From positions 456,616,248 through 456,680,247 of the forward strand of contig NC_085140.1 of assembly GCF_024139115.2 (NCBI RefSeq): a stretch of DNA of 64,000 nt, read 5' to 3'. The first letter of the stretch is position 1, and each line of letters opens with the position of its first letter. A model generated the notes under the pieces. The model saw nothing but the letters and a program-made list of their open reading frames with translations. It had not been told where the DNA came from and did not search any database. The DNA is from Armigeres subalbatus (lineage: Eukaryota; Arthropoda; Insecta; Diptera; Culicidae). The translations under genes and the position numbers were made by a program. Below, one piece after another: positions 10,655 through 20,838 of this stretch.

Positions 10655-11925
10655 CCAGACAGCTCGAAAGCCTCCTTTCAAGATGTTCAGAAGCCTTCTT
10701 TCAAGAGGCTTGGAAGCATCCTTTCAAGATGCTTGGAAATCTCCCTTCAAGAGGCTTGGAAGCGTCCTTTCAAGAGGCCCGGAAGCCTCGCTTCGATATA
10801 TCCGGAATCCTCTTTTCAATAGGCTCGGAAGCCTCCTTTTAAGAAGGTCGGAAACCTTCTTTCAAAAAGTTCGGAAGACTCCTTTCAAGAGGCTCATAAT
10901 GTGCTTTTTAAAATGCATGGATAACTACTTTAAAGAGGGCGGAAGCCCTGTTTTAGGATGCCCGGAAGTTTACTTTCAAGAGGCTCGGAAGTCGCCTTTG
11001 AAAAGAGTCGGAAGACTTCTTTCAAAAAGCTCGGATGGCTCCTTTCAAAAGGCTCGGGAAGCTACTTTCAAGAGGATCGGAACCCTCCTTTCGAGAGGCC
11101 TGGAAGCCTCGCTTTGAGAGACCCGGAATCCTCAAAAGGCTCAGAAACTTCCATTGAAGAATGTTGGAAGCCTTCTTTCAAAAAGCTCAAAAGACTCCTT
11201 TCAAGAGACTCGAAAAGTTCTTTTCAAAAGGCTCGGAAAACTCCTTTTAACAGGCTCGGAAGCCTCTCAACAGTAGGCACGGAAGCCTCCTTTCAAGAGG
11301 CCTGAAAGCCGTCTTCCAACTAGCCCGGAAGCCTGCTTTCAAGGCTGAGAAGCTTCTTTTCAAAAGGCTCGGGAGCCTTTTCAAGAGGCCGGAAGCCTTG
11401 TTTTAAGGAGCCCGGGAGTCTTCTATCAAGAGGCTCGGAAGCCACCTTTTAAAAGAGTCGGAAGCCTTCTTTCAAAAAGCTCGGATGGCTCATTTCAAGA
11501 GGCTCGAAAAGCTCCTTTCAAGAGGCTCAGAAGCCTCCTTTTAACAGGCTCGGAAGCCTATTTTCAAGAGGCTCGCAAGCCTATTTCCAAGAGGCTCGGA
11601 AGCTTATTTTCAAGAGGCTCGAAAGCCTACTTTCAAGTGGTTCGGAAGTCTATTTTCAAGAGGCTCGGAAGCCTCCTTTCAAGAGGCTTAGAAGCTTCCC
11701 TCCAATAGGCTTGGAAGCATACTTTCATGAGGTTCAGAAGCGTCCTATCGAGATGCAAAGGAAGCCTCCTTTCAAGTGGCTCGAAAGCCGCCATGCAAGA
11801 GGCTCGAAAGCTATGCAAGAGACTCAGGAGCTTCTTATCAAGGTGCGAAAGCCTACTTTTAAGATATTCAAGGGCTTGGAATTGTCCTTTGAAGAGACCT
11901 GGAAACCTACTTTCAGGAGGGGGTA
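10655..11925 (+). repeat. 23-bp minisatellite, about 55 copies
   Basis: The unit is close to AAGAGGCTCGGAAGCCTCC followed by TTTC (23 bp). Copies differ by a few bases and occasional indels. Because 23 is not a multiple of 3, the peptide cycles through all frames every 69 bp, which explains the several overlapping Ser/Arg/Lys-rich open frames on the plus strand; none is a gene. The unit contains the near-palindrome GGCTCGGAAGCC. It occupies two thirds of the hAT element. Confidence 0.95.
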
Positions 11926-11984
11926 CCTCAAAAAATGCAATAGTTTCAAGGGGTACCTCTCAAGAAAAAGGTTGAGAACCGCTG

Positions 11985-12235
11985 CTTTAAGAGAACACAA
12001 AAGTGTTGTGGAAACACTGAAACCAAACGAATCGAGCGTGGCCGTGCATGCAGTGAACGGTGGTCACAACATAAACTGGGAGAATTCAAAACTGTTGAGA
12101 GCAGTAAGAAAAAACTCTCAGCTCAACGCATGGGAGTCGATGTTCATCACAAATTCCAAGGAACCGCTGATGAATGAAGACGAGCCACCCATCGTATCCA
12201 ACCTTTTCGGGCTGGCCGAAAATACCATTCCCTAA
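11985..12235 (+). pseudogene. Penelope-like element C-terminal (GIY-YIG) remnant
   Basis: The open frame after the hAT element encodes EHKSVVETLKPNESSVAVHA, then GHNINWENSKLL, AWESMFIT and EPLMNEDEPPIVSNLF, and ends at TAA 12,233-12,235. The order resembles the end of the GIY-YIG endonuclease of Penelope-like retroelements: an R-x-K-EH block, an AVH-A-GH-I-W block, then the C-terminal KEPLMN region. The upstream half lies left of the hAT insertion. The RT domain is absent, so only the tail survives. A hammerhead-like motif lies 57 bp downstream, as expected for a Penelope-like terminal repeat. Confidence 0.7.
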
Positions 12236-12291
12236 CAACAATTGCAACCGAACGTGTACGAGCAACGTACGAAAAGTAATCAGTTGGACAT

Positions 12292-12333
12292 AGTCCTGAT
12301 GATGGGCAACACCGCGCCCGAAACCGGTCGACT
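12292..12333 (+). ncRNA. Hammerhead ribozyme-like motif
   Basis: AGTC (12,292-12,295) is followed by the intact core CTGATGA (12,296-12,302) and one extra base. Then come stem II GGGC/GCCC with an 8-nt loop, GAAA (12,320-12,323), CCGG and UC (12,328-12,329), then GACT, which pairs with AGTC as stem I. Predicted cleavage is after C12,329. Stem III would be only ACC/GGT, which in known Penelope-type ribozymes is stabilised by dimer formation. One unpaired base between CUGAUGA and stem II departs from the textbook core. Position after a Penelope-like C-terminus supports the call. Confidence 0.6.
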
Positions 12334-12544
12334 TTAAAGGTCATTTTTAAAAATCTTAGTTGACGAGTGCAAAAGCGATAAGTGTTATGTCTTGTCTCGC
12401 ATCGCGTTTTATTAGTGTCGTGTTGTTTTTACGTTAGCATAAACCAAAACACAAAAAAAACGGGTTGTAAGATTATTAAAATTGTTGAAAGTTCTTTACT
12501 TTCAGCTTATACTGACCATTACAGCTGTTTGTTAAACACTCCAC

Positions 12545-12681
12545 ACGGAATCCAAATTTAATAGTAATCGCGATTCCAAAAGCACACTACTTGATACGGA
12601 AGTAACGCACAACTGTCATTTTTAATATTTCACTCATGCTGCGACTTTGAAAATGCGAGTACTTTTAAATTTGGATTCCGA
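12545..12681. repeat. Short inverted-repeat block
   Basis: CGGAATCCAAATTTAA at 12,546 is the reverse complement of TTAAATTTGGATTCCG ending at 12,680. The pair encloses about 100 bp and could be a small MITE or hairpin. The sequence around 12,690-12,810 has GC-rich words (GGGGCCCTTAC, CCGGCCCTGG) of unknown origin. Confidence 0.6.
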
Positions 12682-12839
12682 GAGGAATGTCCAGGGCAGG
12701 AGTTAGGGGAAATCCGAAGGGCCTCGCCCTAACCTTTTATGTACATTTTGGGGCCCTTACAAACTACCGGCTCCGGGATCCCCTTCCGGTTAAATCCGGC
12801 CCTGGTAGTATCCTTAACTGAAGTCGGTTGATGATGATA

Positions 12840-12959
12840 ATTTGGCAACAATTTGTGCATGTCTCATATGCACAAACACATAAACAAAGAAAAACAGACA
12901 ATAGCTCAGTTCGTCGAGCTGATAGTATATAAGACTATGGGTATCCGAGCCTCATATAA
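12840..12959 (+). repeat. Family A copy 2, left piece
   Basis: CAGTTCGTCGAGCTGA and ACTATGGGTATCCGAGCC match the 3' half of family A. The copy is cut at ATATAA and resumes at 15,096. Confidence 0.75.
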
Positions 12960-13344
12960 CAGGCCTGATAGCGGGTCACTTTTTTCGGGCAAGTCACTAA
13001 AAAGTCACTATTTTCAACTATTTTGTAACTATTGATTAAGATTTTTTCAAATAAAGCTTTATGTATCCGTCGGATGATGCTTTGACCATGGCGGAAATGA
13101 AATTACGGATCTTGGAAAAATGATCGCTCAGAAACTGCGCCAGTCATTTAACTCGCTGCTTTTATTGGAATTTCACCAACTAAAGGTGTTTCATGTCACA
13201 ATTTATAAATTGGTATACAGTCACGCAAGCAGGAGACCTGCCGATACCAATTTTGTTTTAAAGCTTAAACTTTATATAGTAGGGAAGGTGAAATAACTTG
13301 ATCCCTTGGGAGACATAATTCTCCGCAATTTTAGCAAGAGCTAA

Positions 13345-13420
13345 AAAATGCCGTGAATTGCATATCTGTCCCATCTTTGCTGGGTTTCCTATTCATATGG
13401 GACAAATATAGTATTGTATA
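13345..13420 (-). repeat. Family C MITE remnant
   Basis: On the minus strand, TTTGTCCCATATGAATAGG, then ACCCAGCAAAGATGGGAC, parallels the small hairpin element at 59,931-60,009. Ends are degraded. Confidence 0.5.
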
Positions 13421-13796
13421 ATACTATATGTACAGTACAGTATAATAGTATTGTTGTAGCATATTTTTATTATAGATCCTCTAGACAAATGATCGTTATG
13501 TGGCGAGCTATTTTTTTGATTGACAACCTTATTTACTCGATTATTTTTGTACTGTGTTTTGTCCTAAAGATGTTTTTAAGTGGCCACGCAAAATTTGAAC
13601 AACTTCTCCTAATAATGACAAAATGCTATCATTTTTTCACAGCACAAAGCCGTAAATATGCTAAATAAAAATGCCAACATCCCACCAAATTTCCGGATAA
13701 TTGGATTTTGATTGGTTGGCACACTATGAGGAGACTTGATCCTTGAGACTTGAGAAGTTTGGCAAAAAAATTCAAGAAAATATAAATTGTTCTTAA

Positions 13797-14061
13797 GGTG
13801 ATTATACAATCAAGCCATGTGGTGAATTTCAAATTCACCACACGGTTTTCTACTCCTATTATCAAAAGTTAAAATCTAGCGTAATAATTTTCGTACAATG
13901 CTGAAATTAAAGTCGATTGTTTAGCATGAGTAAACAAACGATCTACGGATGTTTCATCCCCATGGGCGTTGTGGTTCTCTTAATTCGTGCTCTTGAAAAA
14001 TCACTAGAAAAAGCACGTGGTTTCCAAGATGGCCGATTTGTGGCTTTGTTGTATAACCACC
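13797..14061 (+). mobile_element. Family B MITE copy 1 (TTAA target)
   Basis: It is flanked by TTAA on both sides (13,793-13,796 and 14,062-14,065). The ends are GGTGATTATACAATCAA and, inverted, GGTGGTTATACAACAAAG. Copy 2 at 18,749-19,013 is about the same length and closely similar throughout. A TTAA target fits piggyBac-type mobilisation. Confidence 0.88.
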
Positions 14062-14271
14062 TTAAGTGGCTATTTTTTGTAGATGTGACAGGTGTAATGA
14101 AGGGTTTGCTCTAAAAAATATTTATTGAGTAGATATCATTGAGAGAGAATCAAGGCTCCCCAATTTTGAAGATTGCATGCGCTATCGAATTCCATAGCAA
14201 AAATCGTTCATGAATACGCACTGCAAGTTGGAAAATTTGCGTATTTTGGAGGAAAAATATTTTAAAAGTTA

Positions 14272-14335
14272 AGAGAGCATGATCCTGCAGGTCGTGCGTT
14301 CAATCCCAGGCTCGTTGTACCTGAATCTTCATAAT
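14272..14335 (+). repeat. Possible tRNA-like block
   Basis: GTGCGTTCAATCCCAGG resembles a B box and T-arm. The A-box region (TAAGAGAGCATGATCC) is weak and no Pol III terminator follows closely. A decayed SINE head or tRNA pseudogene is the best guess. Confidence 0.3.
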
Positions 14336-14761
14336 TTTTGTTTCGTTTTCTACCAAAACGATCCGTACTGTTGTTATTTTTGCACTTAAAATTCCTATAA
14401 CTTCCGTGGCACATATGACAAATTGTAGAGTTCTCTGCATTTTTTTAAAGTAGGTGTTCAGCTAATCCAGTGAACGTAATTTTCACTCATCCTCACAAGA
14501 AGAGAATGCTCATTCACGCAGATTTTTGGCGGAAAAGAAAAAACAGGTCTTATGAGTGATAACCATATTTCGCTCACTTCCAGTGGCGTGAAAATTTGAT
14601 CTGATCACAAGACTACTCATAGTTTTGAGTAGTCCTGCTTTTGACTGATATTTAATAAAATTTCCGTGGGATTAAAAGAGACGGCAATACAATTTTACTT
14701 AGTCTCTGAGTAGATAAAAGTTAGCGTGTACGATTTTCGTTTCTCTTCTGAGTTTTTTCTA

Positions 14762-14918
14762 AAGCAGACCCCAGACGAAGGAAATTTTTTGACAAACTCT
14801 TGATTATTGAAGAAAAAGATTGATGGTGTGAGTGTCATGCCGGCTAATCAGTGAAAATATTGAAGAAAAGTTTGATGAGAAAAGTATTTTCAATATATCT
14901 CTCGTCTGGGGTCTGCTT
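14762..14918. mobile_element. Small hairpin MITE
   Basis: AAGCAGACCCCAGACGA at the left is the exact reverse complement of TCGTCTGGGGTCTGCTT at the right; 157 bp in total. Non-coding. Confidence 0.8.
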
Positions 14919-15095
14919 AAGAGAAAAGAGTGGTGAGTGAAAGATGTTTTCCGCCAAAAATTACGATAAAAAAACGCTTGATTTCGTCTCATCGAACTTG
15001 TAACTGAAACTGAAAGTCTCTATTTGGGCCCTTTTTTCGTCAGCTTTGGTCACTAAAGTCACTATTTTGACAGGCATGGGTCACTACCAGCCCTG

Positions 15096-15153
15096 ATATA
15101 AAAAGTTTGAATTTTGAAGGAAATGATAGCCTTTTGGTACAACTTTTTGTATA
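15096..15153 (+). repeat. Family A copy 2, right piece
   Basis: ATATAAAAAGTTTG, then GATAGCCTTTTGGTACAAC, resumes family A after the hAT-like insertion. It is cut at TATA by the foldback element that starts CAGTCAC. Confidence 0.7.
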
Positions 15154-16253
15154 CAGTCACTCTCAAAATTGAGCGTACACCATGGATTACATGAATATAT
15201 TCGAAAATTCCAAAGGAAATTTAATTGTTGGCTCGGTTGTTTTTAATGCATTTCAATATTCATCCCTTCTTTCAATGTATGCGTACATAAAATGGTTGAA
15301 ATTTTTTCTCTGAAGTTCATTTATTTGAGAATAATCTCAAAATACGCCTATTAGATGTGACAAAATTGAGCGTACAGCAAATTTTTTTCTATAAAATTTC
15401 TTATTATAAACACGATTAATGTATTTTAATATTGTTTTTTCATGATTATATTTATAATAATAAACATCCGCTACTTAAACATTCAATGTTTTGAAATTAA
15501 ACCATGTTTTGATCAAAATAACGAACTAGTAAGATGTATTAACAATGCTATTTAACAATTCAATGCTGCTGGGCAAAATATATGCTTTAATTTGTAAGTT
15601 TCACCGGCATCGTATTTTATATATGATAGATAATCGAAATCGAGCGAGACATATGATTAATTTGGGAAAATTCAGTCGGTAAATGATGAAAACAGATGTA
15701 AACATACAGAGAAAACGACAAATGTTAGGAATGACATAATTCAAATTTAGTATGTCTTTAACTTAAATTTGTTTTAAAGATCGATTATTGTCTCAGATCT
15801 ATCATTAAGAGTAATATTATTGAATCCAATCATTCACAGTCAAATTCTAAAAGTACAAGGTGCATGTTAAGGTACCGAACATAAAAACAGCTTTTCAACC
15901 CCGTAGAGCACTTCTGATTGAATATTCAAAAGATAGCCAAAAATCGTTATTTCATAATTAAATTTGGATTAAACTCCACGATCTGTTACCATAAGGGATA
16001 CAATTGGATGATTCCATGTGGCGAGTAAAAATAAACTTTATTAAGAGTTCAGCAGCTTATTTAATGATATCTTGGTGTATTTAAATGATTCAACCAAATT
16101 TGTTCCTACGGTGACTGAGTCTTCAAATATTAAATGACATCTTATAATGTATCCGTGTGCTGCTCTTTTATTAATATTATTATTAATGAGTGTCCTGAGC
16201 TTATAAGCTACCTATATATCGACTTTTAAATAAAGTTATACTTAATTTGAAAT

Positions 16254-17547
16254 AAGGTACACTGGGGGAAGTGGAAAAAGGGGGTAAGTGTAAAAATCGA
16301 CTCGAAAAATTGGAATTGTACATACTTCACAGTTTTCACCACATCATAGCATCATGCAATGTTATACTTTGATGCTCACACTAATACTATGTTGAAATTT
16401 GTATAACACATACACTAACACGGTTAACGCTTGAACTGTAATTTTAGATTTCGCGAAAAATTGATATTTGCATTCATAAAATTAATTCTTATTTGCACCA
16501 ATTGTTCTTTTTTCAAGTGAATTTATATCACAGGTGACCATTACAATACATTTAAACTAATCCCATTCAATTGGTAGTGGTTTATACCAAGAAAGCAAAT
16601 AATTCAAAGATTTTACACTTACCCCAGGTATCAAACACTGCGGGGGAAGTGGATAATGTTCTAATTACGCAATTTTTTTCTTCCTTCCAGGGTTTATTTC
16701 GATAGCTGTGAAGCTTAATATGTTCCTTCTTTGTTATCATGGAGATTCCAGTGGTGATTGGACTCATATAAATTAGAAAATGCCTGATTAATCCACCTAT
16801 CGGTACTGATGCCTTTCACATGTTTTCCATATGAAAAAAATATATAAGAAAGTTAAAAATAGCACTGATAGGTAAATATATTGTATAATTCACAATAATT
16901 TTTATTCCTAACAAGTTTCGCCGTTGAATGCAATTTTTTGCGAACAAATCGGTTACGGACAAGTGCTTAAGAATAGCTGATAATTTTGTACGTGCTTTGC
17001 GAACACACATACATACAAATACGCACATACAGACATCATCTCAATTCGTTAAACTAAGTTAATTAGTTTATAACCCTGTAAGTCCCATTTTTCCTTTAAA
17101 ATGTTCATCTTTGGGGCGAACATATAGACTTTACGTACACTTAGTGTCCGAGAAGGCAAAACCAGCCCTCCCCTAGCTATTACGAGAATTCCTTGAGGAT
17201 CTAGTCCGTTAAGGTAATGAAAACATTCCACAAAAGATACTCAGAGTTATTATCGTATTGATTTTAGTTATATGTAACTACTCATCACTATTGAAGGTCA
17301 AGGCAACATGGGTTTTCCACTTACCCCATCCCACTAGGGAAAGTGGAAAAAGAACTCCTAATTTTAAAACCTATTTCCATAAATTTCAAGCGACCAAAAT
17401 GGTATGAAATACCGCACAGTTGGTGCAAAATTGACTGTTTTTGATAGCCCATTTTTATTGAACGCATTTAAATCATTTAAACTGGTTTTACACTAATTCA
17501 AACATGCACTATCGATTTTTCCTTTTCCACTTCCCCCAGTGTACCTT
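16254..17547. mobile_element. 1.3-kb inverted-repeat element inside the foldback arm
   Basis: The ends are AAGGTACACTGGGGGAAGTG and the inverse CACTTCCCCCAGTGTACCTT. Words similar to GGGGAAGTGG and CCACTTACCCC recur inside (16,618-16,652 and 17,320-17,350). The other arm of the foldback is uninterrupted here and serves as the empty site. It contains a family A copy. Non-coding. Confidence 0.85.
16784..17163 (+). repeat. Family A copy 3
   Basis: Starts CCTGATTAATCCACCTATCG. It contains AAATCGGTTACGG and GGGGCGAACATATAG and ends GAGAAGGCAAAA. It is diverged but keeps the family order. Confidence 0.7.
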
Positions 17548-18099
17548 ATGCCATTCCCAACATTTGTAGTTTTCTCTGTATGTTTACATCTGTTTTCATC
17601 ATTTACCGACTGAATTTTCCCAAATTAATCGTATGTCTCGCTCGATTTCGAATATCTATCATATATAAGACACGATGCCGGTGAAATCCATATCTTAAAG
17701 CATCTATTTTGCCCAGCAGCATTGAAATGTTAAATAGCAATGTTCTTACCTCTCACTTGTTCGCCATTTTGACCAAAACATGGTTTAATTTCAAAACATT
17801 GAATATTTAAGTAGCAGATGTTTATTATTATAAATACAATCATGAAAAACAATATTAAAATACATTAATCGTGTGTATAATGAGAAATTTTATAGAAAAA
17901 ATTTACTGTACGCTCAATTTTGTCACATCTATTAAGCGTAATTTCATATTATTTTCAAATAAATAAAAATTCAACAATTTTATTTACGCATACATTGAAG
18001 GAAGGGATGAACATTGAAATGCATTAAAAACAACCGAGCCAACAATTAAATTTCCTTTGGAATTTTCGAATATATTCATTTAATCCATGGTGTACGCTC

Positions 18100-18225
18100 G
18101 GGTGCGTGTGCACGCCACGGAGGTCTGACCAGAAGAGCCCGAGTCATGGCTTGCTGCGCACTGATCGTCACGCTGAGGTGTTAATGAATAATCACACGCT
18201 GATGGTAACTTACTCAAGCCCCACA
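18100..18225 (-). mobile_element. LTR fragment
   Basis: Matches 21,786-21,894 on the same strand, through GTCTGACCAGAAGAG, CACGCTGAGGTGTTAATG and the end CCCCACA. A 13-bp insertion near 18,145 distinguishes it. On the minus strand the LTR start TGTGGGGCTTGAG is intact, but the remainder is cut off by the foldback element. Confidence 0.75.
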
Positions 18226-18748
18226 TTTCCCTTCTTCTCTCATTAAAAAAGGCAAAAAAAATCCTCTAGCATAGAACGCATTAATTTTTTTAAAGTTATT
18301 TGCGCGAGACGAAGATGAACATATTGCTTTTGAGAAGCTGAAACCAAAATGAACTTGACTGATCATCGTGGTTTTCAATTGCAGAACAACGAAATGCAAG
18401 TCAGGTTGTAGGGTAAGACGGTATAATATACCCCCCCCCCCCCTAAGGCAACTTCTTGATAACTTTTGCTTTTCAACGCAATTTATGCAAACTTTGTATT
18501 ATGCGGTAGTCCAAGAAGTCGCAAATGTTTTGCCCGTGAGTAATCATATAAAAATATTACAGATAACACGTAATAAAGTTTTTTTGAAAAGTCGTGAAAA
18601 AATTGATTTCAAAAAGTGCCTGGGCAATACGCCCCACCTTAACCAAAGACGTTCCAAAGTCCTTCATTAGTATTTTATCAATCCCATAATAAAAAGATTA
18701 CAGATTTTTATGTGCTTGACATTAAAAATCCAATATAAGTCCATTTAA

Positions 18749-19013
18749 GGTGATTATACAATCAAACCATGTGCTGAATTTAAAATTCATCACACGGTTT
18801 TTTACTCCTATTATAAAAAGTATAAATCTAGTGTAATAATTTTCGTGCAATGCTGAAATTAAAGTCGATCGTTAAGCATAAGTAAGCAAACGATCTACCG
18901 GTGTTTCATCCTCATGAGCTTTGTGGTTCTCTCAATTCGTGCTCTTGAAAATTCACTAGAAAAAGCACGTGGTTTCCAAGATGGCCGATTTGTGGCTTTG
19001 TTGTATAACCACC
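18749..19013 (+). mobile_element. Family B MITE copy 2 (TTAA target)
   Basis: Flanked by TTAA at 18,745-18,748 and 19,014-19,017. It is colinear with copy 1 (13,797-14,061), sharing for example GTGGTTTCCAAGATGGCCG and AATGCTGAAATTAAAGTCG. Confidence 0.9.
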
Positions 19014-19386
19014 TTAAGCAGGTTGGAATTACATTTCAATAGCTTCCATATAATTTGGTAGCAACTGCTGCAAGCTCGCCGTGCTTGTGTCCAGTTGGTA
19101 ATGGCATATCGTCTTGCCTACACTGCACAGTGGCTCCATTCCCTTAGGAGGGCGGTCATAAATATAAATTACGGAAGTTATACGGTAAAATGGTGTACTT
19201 TTAGTATTTTTCAGGTTAAACAGTCTATTTTTTAATTATTTGGTAGGCTTAGTCATTATCATACTTTACGGAGCCGATTTCAGTATTATATGCAAAAATC
19301 CAACAAACAACGTTCAATTTACATTCTTGAGGAAGATGCGTGGGTGGGAAGATGCTTGTTATTGTAAAAGTAGTAAACGAAAATAA

Positions 19387-19740
19387 ACCTGATTAATCCA
19401 CCTAGCGGTGTTAATGCCTTTCTAGTGCATATGAAAAAATAGTATTTTTGCCATAACTTTTAGACCCATTGTGCGATATGGCCAATTCTTATTAGAAAAC
19501 AAAAGGATATGATTCCACGTCGAAGGCAACTTGTTCCGAACAAATCGGTTAAGTCTAGATCAACATTTGAAAAGGGCGTAACAGACAAAATTTACACCTT
19601 CTGATTCTTTGTCCACATATATAGCTAAATATGTAGACGAATAATCAGAAGGAATAAATATTGGCTGTTACGCCCTTTCCAAATGTTGGTCTAGAAGTAT
19701 AAGTGCCTAAAAAATAAGTGAGTTTTTTCAAATAAACATA
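19387..19740 (+). repeat. Family A copy 4, interrupted
   Basis: Starts CCTGATTAATCCACCTAGCG and runs to AAATCGGTTAAG. It is split by the palindromic MITE and resumes with GCCTAAAAAATAAGTGAG. The 3' end is missing. Confidence 0.75.
19554..19695. mobile_element. Palindromic MITE family E, copy 1
   Basis: TCTAGATCAACATTTGAAAA, then GGGCGTAACAG, is mirrored at the right end; nearly the whole 142 bp folds on itself. Copy 2 at 23,784-23,925 is almost the same. It sits inside family A copy 4. Confidence 0.92.
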
Positions 19741-20470
19741 GTAAAGCTATTTGTTTACCTTTTGCTTGGTCGCAGATGGTCGCATATTTTCGTAAAAGAC
19801 GAAGATATCAAAATTTAGAAGAAAATTGTTTTTCCGTCGAAGAAACATAGAAAAGTTATTTGTTTACCATTTGCTTAGTCGCAGATGGTCGCAGCTGAAA
19901 TAGCCTTTAGACGACAGATTAGAGTGTAAATATTTACTCACAGGATGTTTCTGGAGGAGATTTCAAGGGGAAACATATTTTCGTAAAGGATGAAGATAAC
20001 AAAATTTAGAAGAAAATTGTGTTTCCGTCGAAGAAACATAGTAAAGTTATTTGTTTACCATTTGCTTGGTCGCAAACGATCGCAGCTGAAATAGCCTTTA
20101 GATGACAGATTAGAGTGTAAATATTTACTCACAGGATGTTTCTGGAGGGGATTTGAGGGGGAAACATATTTTCGTAAAGGATGAAGATATCAAAATTTAG
20201 AAGAAAATTGTTTTTCCGTCGAAGAAGCATAGAAAAGTTATTTGTTTACCATTTGCTTGGTCGCAGATGGTCGCAGCTGAAATAGCCTTTAGACGACAGA
20301 TTAGAGTGTAAATATTTATTCAGGAAATGTTTCTGGAGGGGATCTGAAGGGGAAACATTTTACAGTAGAGTTTTTCGTTGATCATTTGCTTAGTTGCGGA
20401 CGGTCCCAACTGAAATAGCATATAGATGACAGATTCGAGTGTAAATATTTACTCAGAGGATATTTCAAGA
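19740..20470 (+). repeat. 191-bp tandem repeat, four to five copies
   Basis: AAAGTTATTTGTTTACC recurs at 19,743 (variant), 19,852, 20,043 and 20,234, 191 bp apart for the last three. The first interval is shortened to 109 bp and the last unit is diverged. Units share GTCGCAGCTGAAATAGCC and GAGTGTAAATATTTACTCA. No reading frame persists across units. Confidence 0.92.
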
Positions 20471-20669
20471 GGGAATTAAAAGGTAAAACATAAGTTTCAT
20501 GAGGTATGCTAATATTTTGACGTATAGTTTATTTAACTGGATTATCTTAAATTCGAAGCCTCATACAGATCATATTAGCTCAAACTTTACAAAAATGGCA
20601 ATCGTCATCTTAAATAGTATACCATAATTTTTGTTTTGTACTTGTTGAATTTCGATAAAGTCATGTTTT

Positions 20670-20838
20670 TGTATTTATGACCTATGAGGCTAACACGATG
20701 ATACTTTTATGCCCAGGGAAGTCGAGACAATTTCCAATCCGAAAATTGCCTAGACCGGCACCGGGAATCGAACCCAGCCACCCTCAGCATGGTTTTGCTT
20801 TGTAGCCGCGCGTCCTACCGCACGGCTAAGGAGGGCCC
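20670..20838 (-). mobile_element. SINE head (tRNA-derived), Feilai-like, inverted
   Basis: On the minus strand: CCTTAGCCGTGCGGTAGGAC (A box), then GCTGGGTTCGATTCCCGGTG (B box and T-arm), then GCATAAAAGTATCATCG and GTTAGCCTCAT. This is the 5' part of the tRNA-derived SINE I know from Aedes as Feilai. It stops at the word CCTCAT, exactly where the opposite-strand tail begins. Confidence 0.8.

Larger units (their letters stand above)
10097..11984. mobile_element. Non-autonomous hAT-type element
   Basis: The left end CAGCGGTTCTCAACC is mirrored by GGTTGAGAACCGCTG at the right end, the classic hAT terminus. Next to each end are further matching words (GGGGTACCT and its neighbours). The flanks GTTTAAGG and CTTTAAGA are similar enough to be a decayed 8-bp target duplication. 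The element carries no transposase. Its cargo is a piece of an RTE-like 3' end and a long 23-bp tandem array. It sits inside a Penelope-like coding remnant. Confidence 0.88.
12960..15095. mobile_element. hAT-like element (family G), 2.1 kb
   Basis: The left end CAGGCCTGATAGCGGGTCAC and the right end GGGTCACTACCAGCCCTG are inverted, and both are followed inward by repeated AGTCACT words. The flanks share ATATAA (12,954-12,959 and 15,096-15,101), and family A continues across the site, so this is an insertion into family A. A second copy of the left end lies at 35,990. No transposase frame is visible. It contains a family C remnant, a TTAA MITE, a tRNA-like block and a short hairpin MITE. The 13,060-13,340 stretch shows nothing recognisable. 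Confidence 0.8.
15154..18099. mobile_element. Foldback element with arms of about 0.6 kb, Tc1-like end
   Basis: Sequence from 15,170 to about 15,745 reappears as the reverse complement from 18,099 back to about 17,548, and diverged matching continues on the far side of the insertion at 16,254-17,547. The left terminus is TA then CAGTCACTCTCAAAATTGAG, like a Tc1-type end; a related AATTGAGCGTACA word repeats internally at 15,366. The right end is shortened and abuts LTR sequence at GTGTACGCTC. The loop (15,880-16,180) shows nothing recognisable. Such arms would give a long double-stranded RNA if transcribed. No transposase is seen. Confidence 0.88.

Noticed and set aside
10435..11305. Overlapping Ser/Arg-rich frames on the plus strand
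   Set aside because: Produced by the 23-bp tandem repeat cycling through frames, plus shadow of the RTE 3' fragment.
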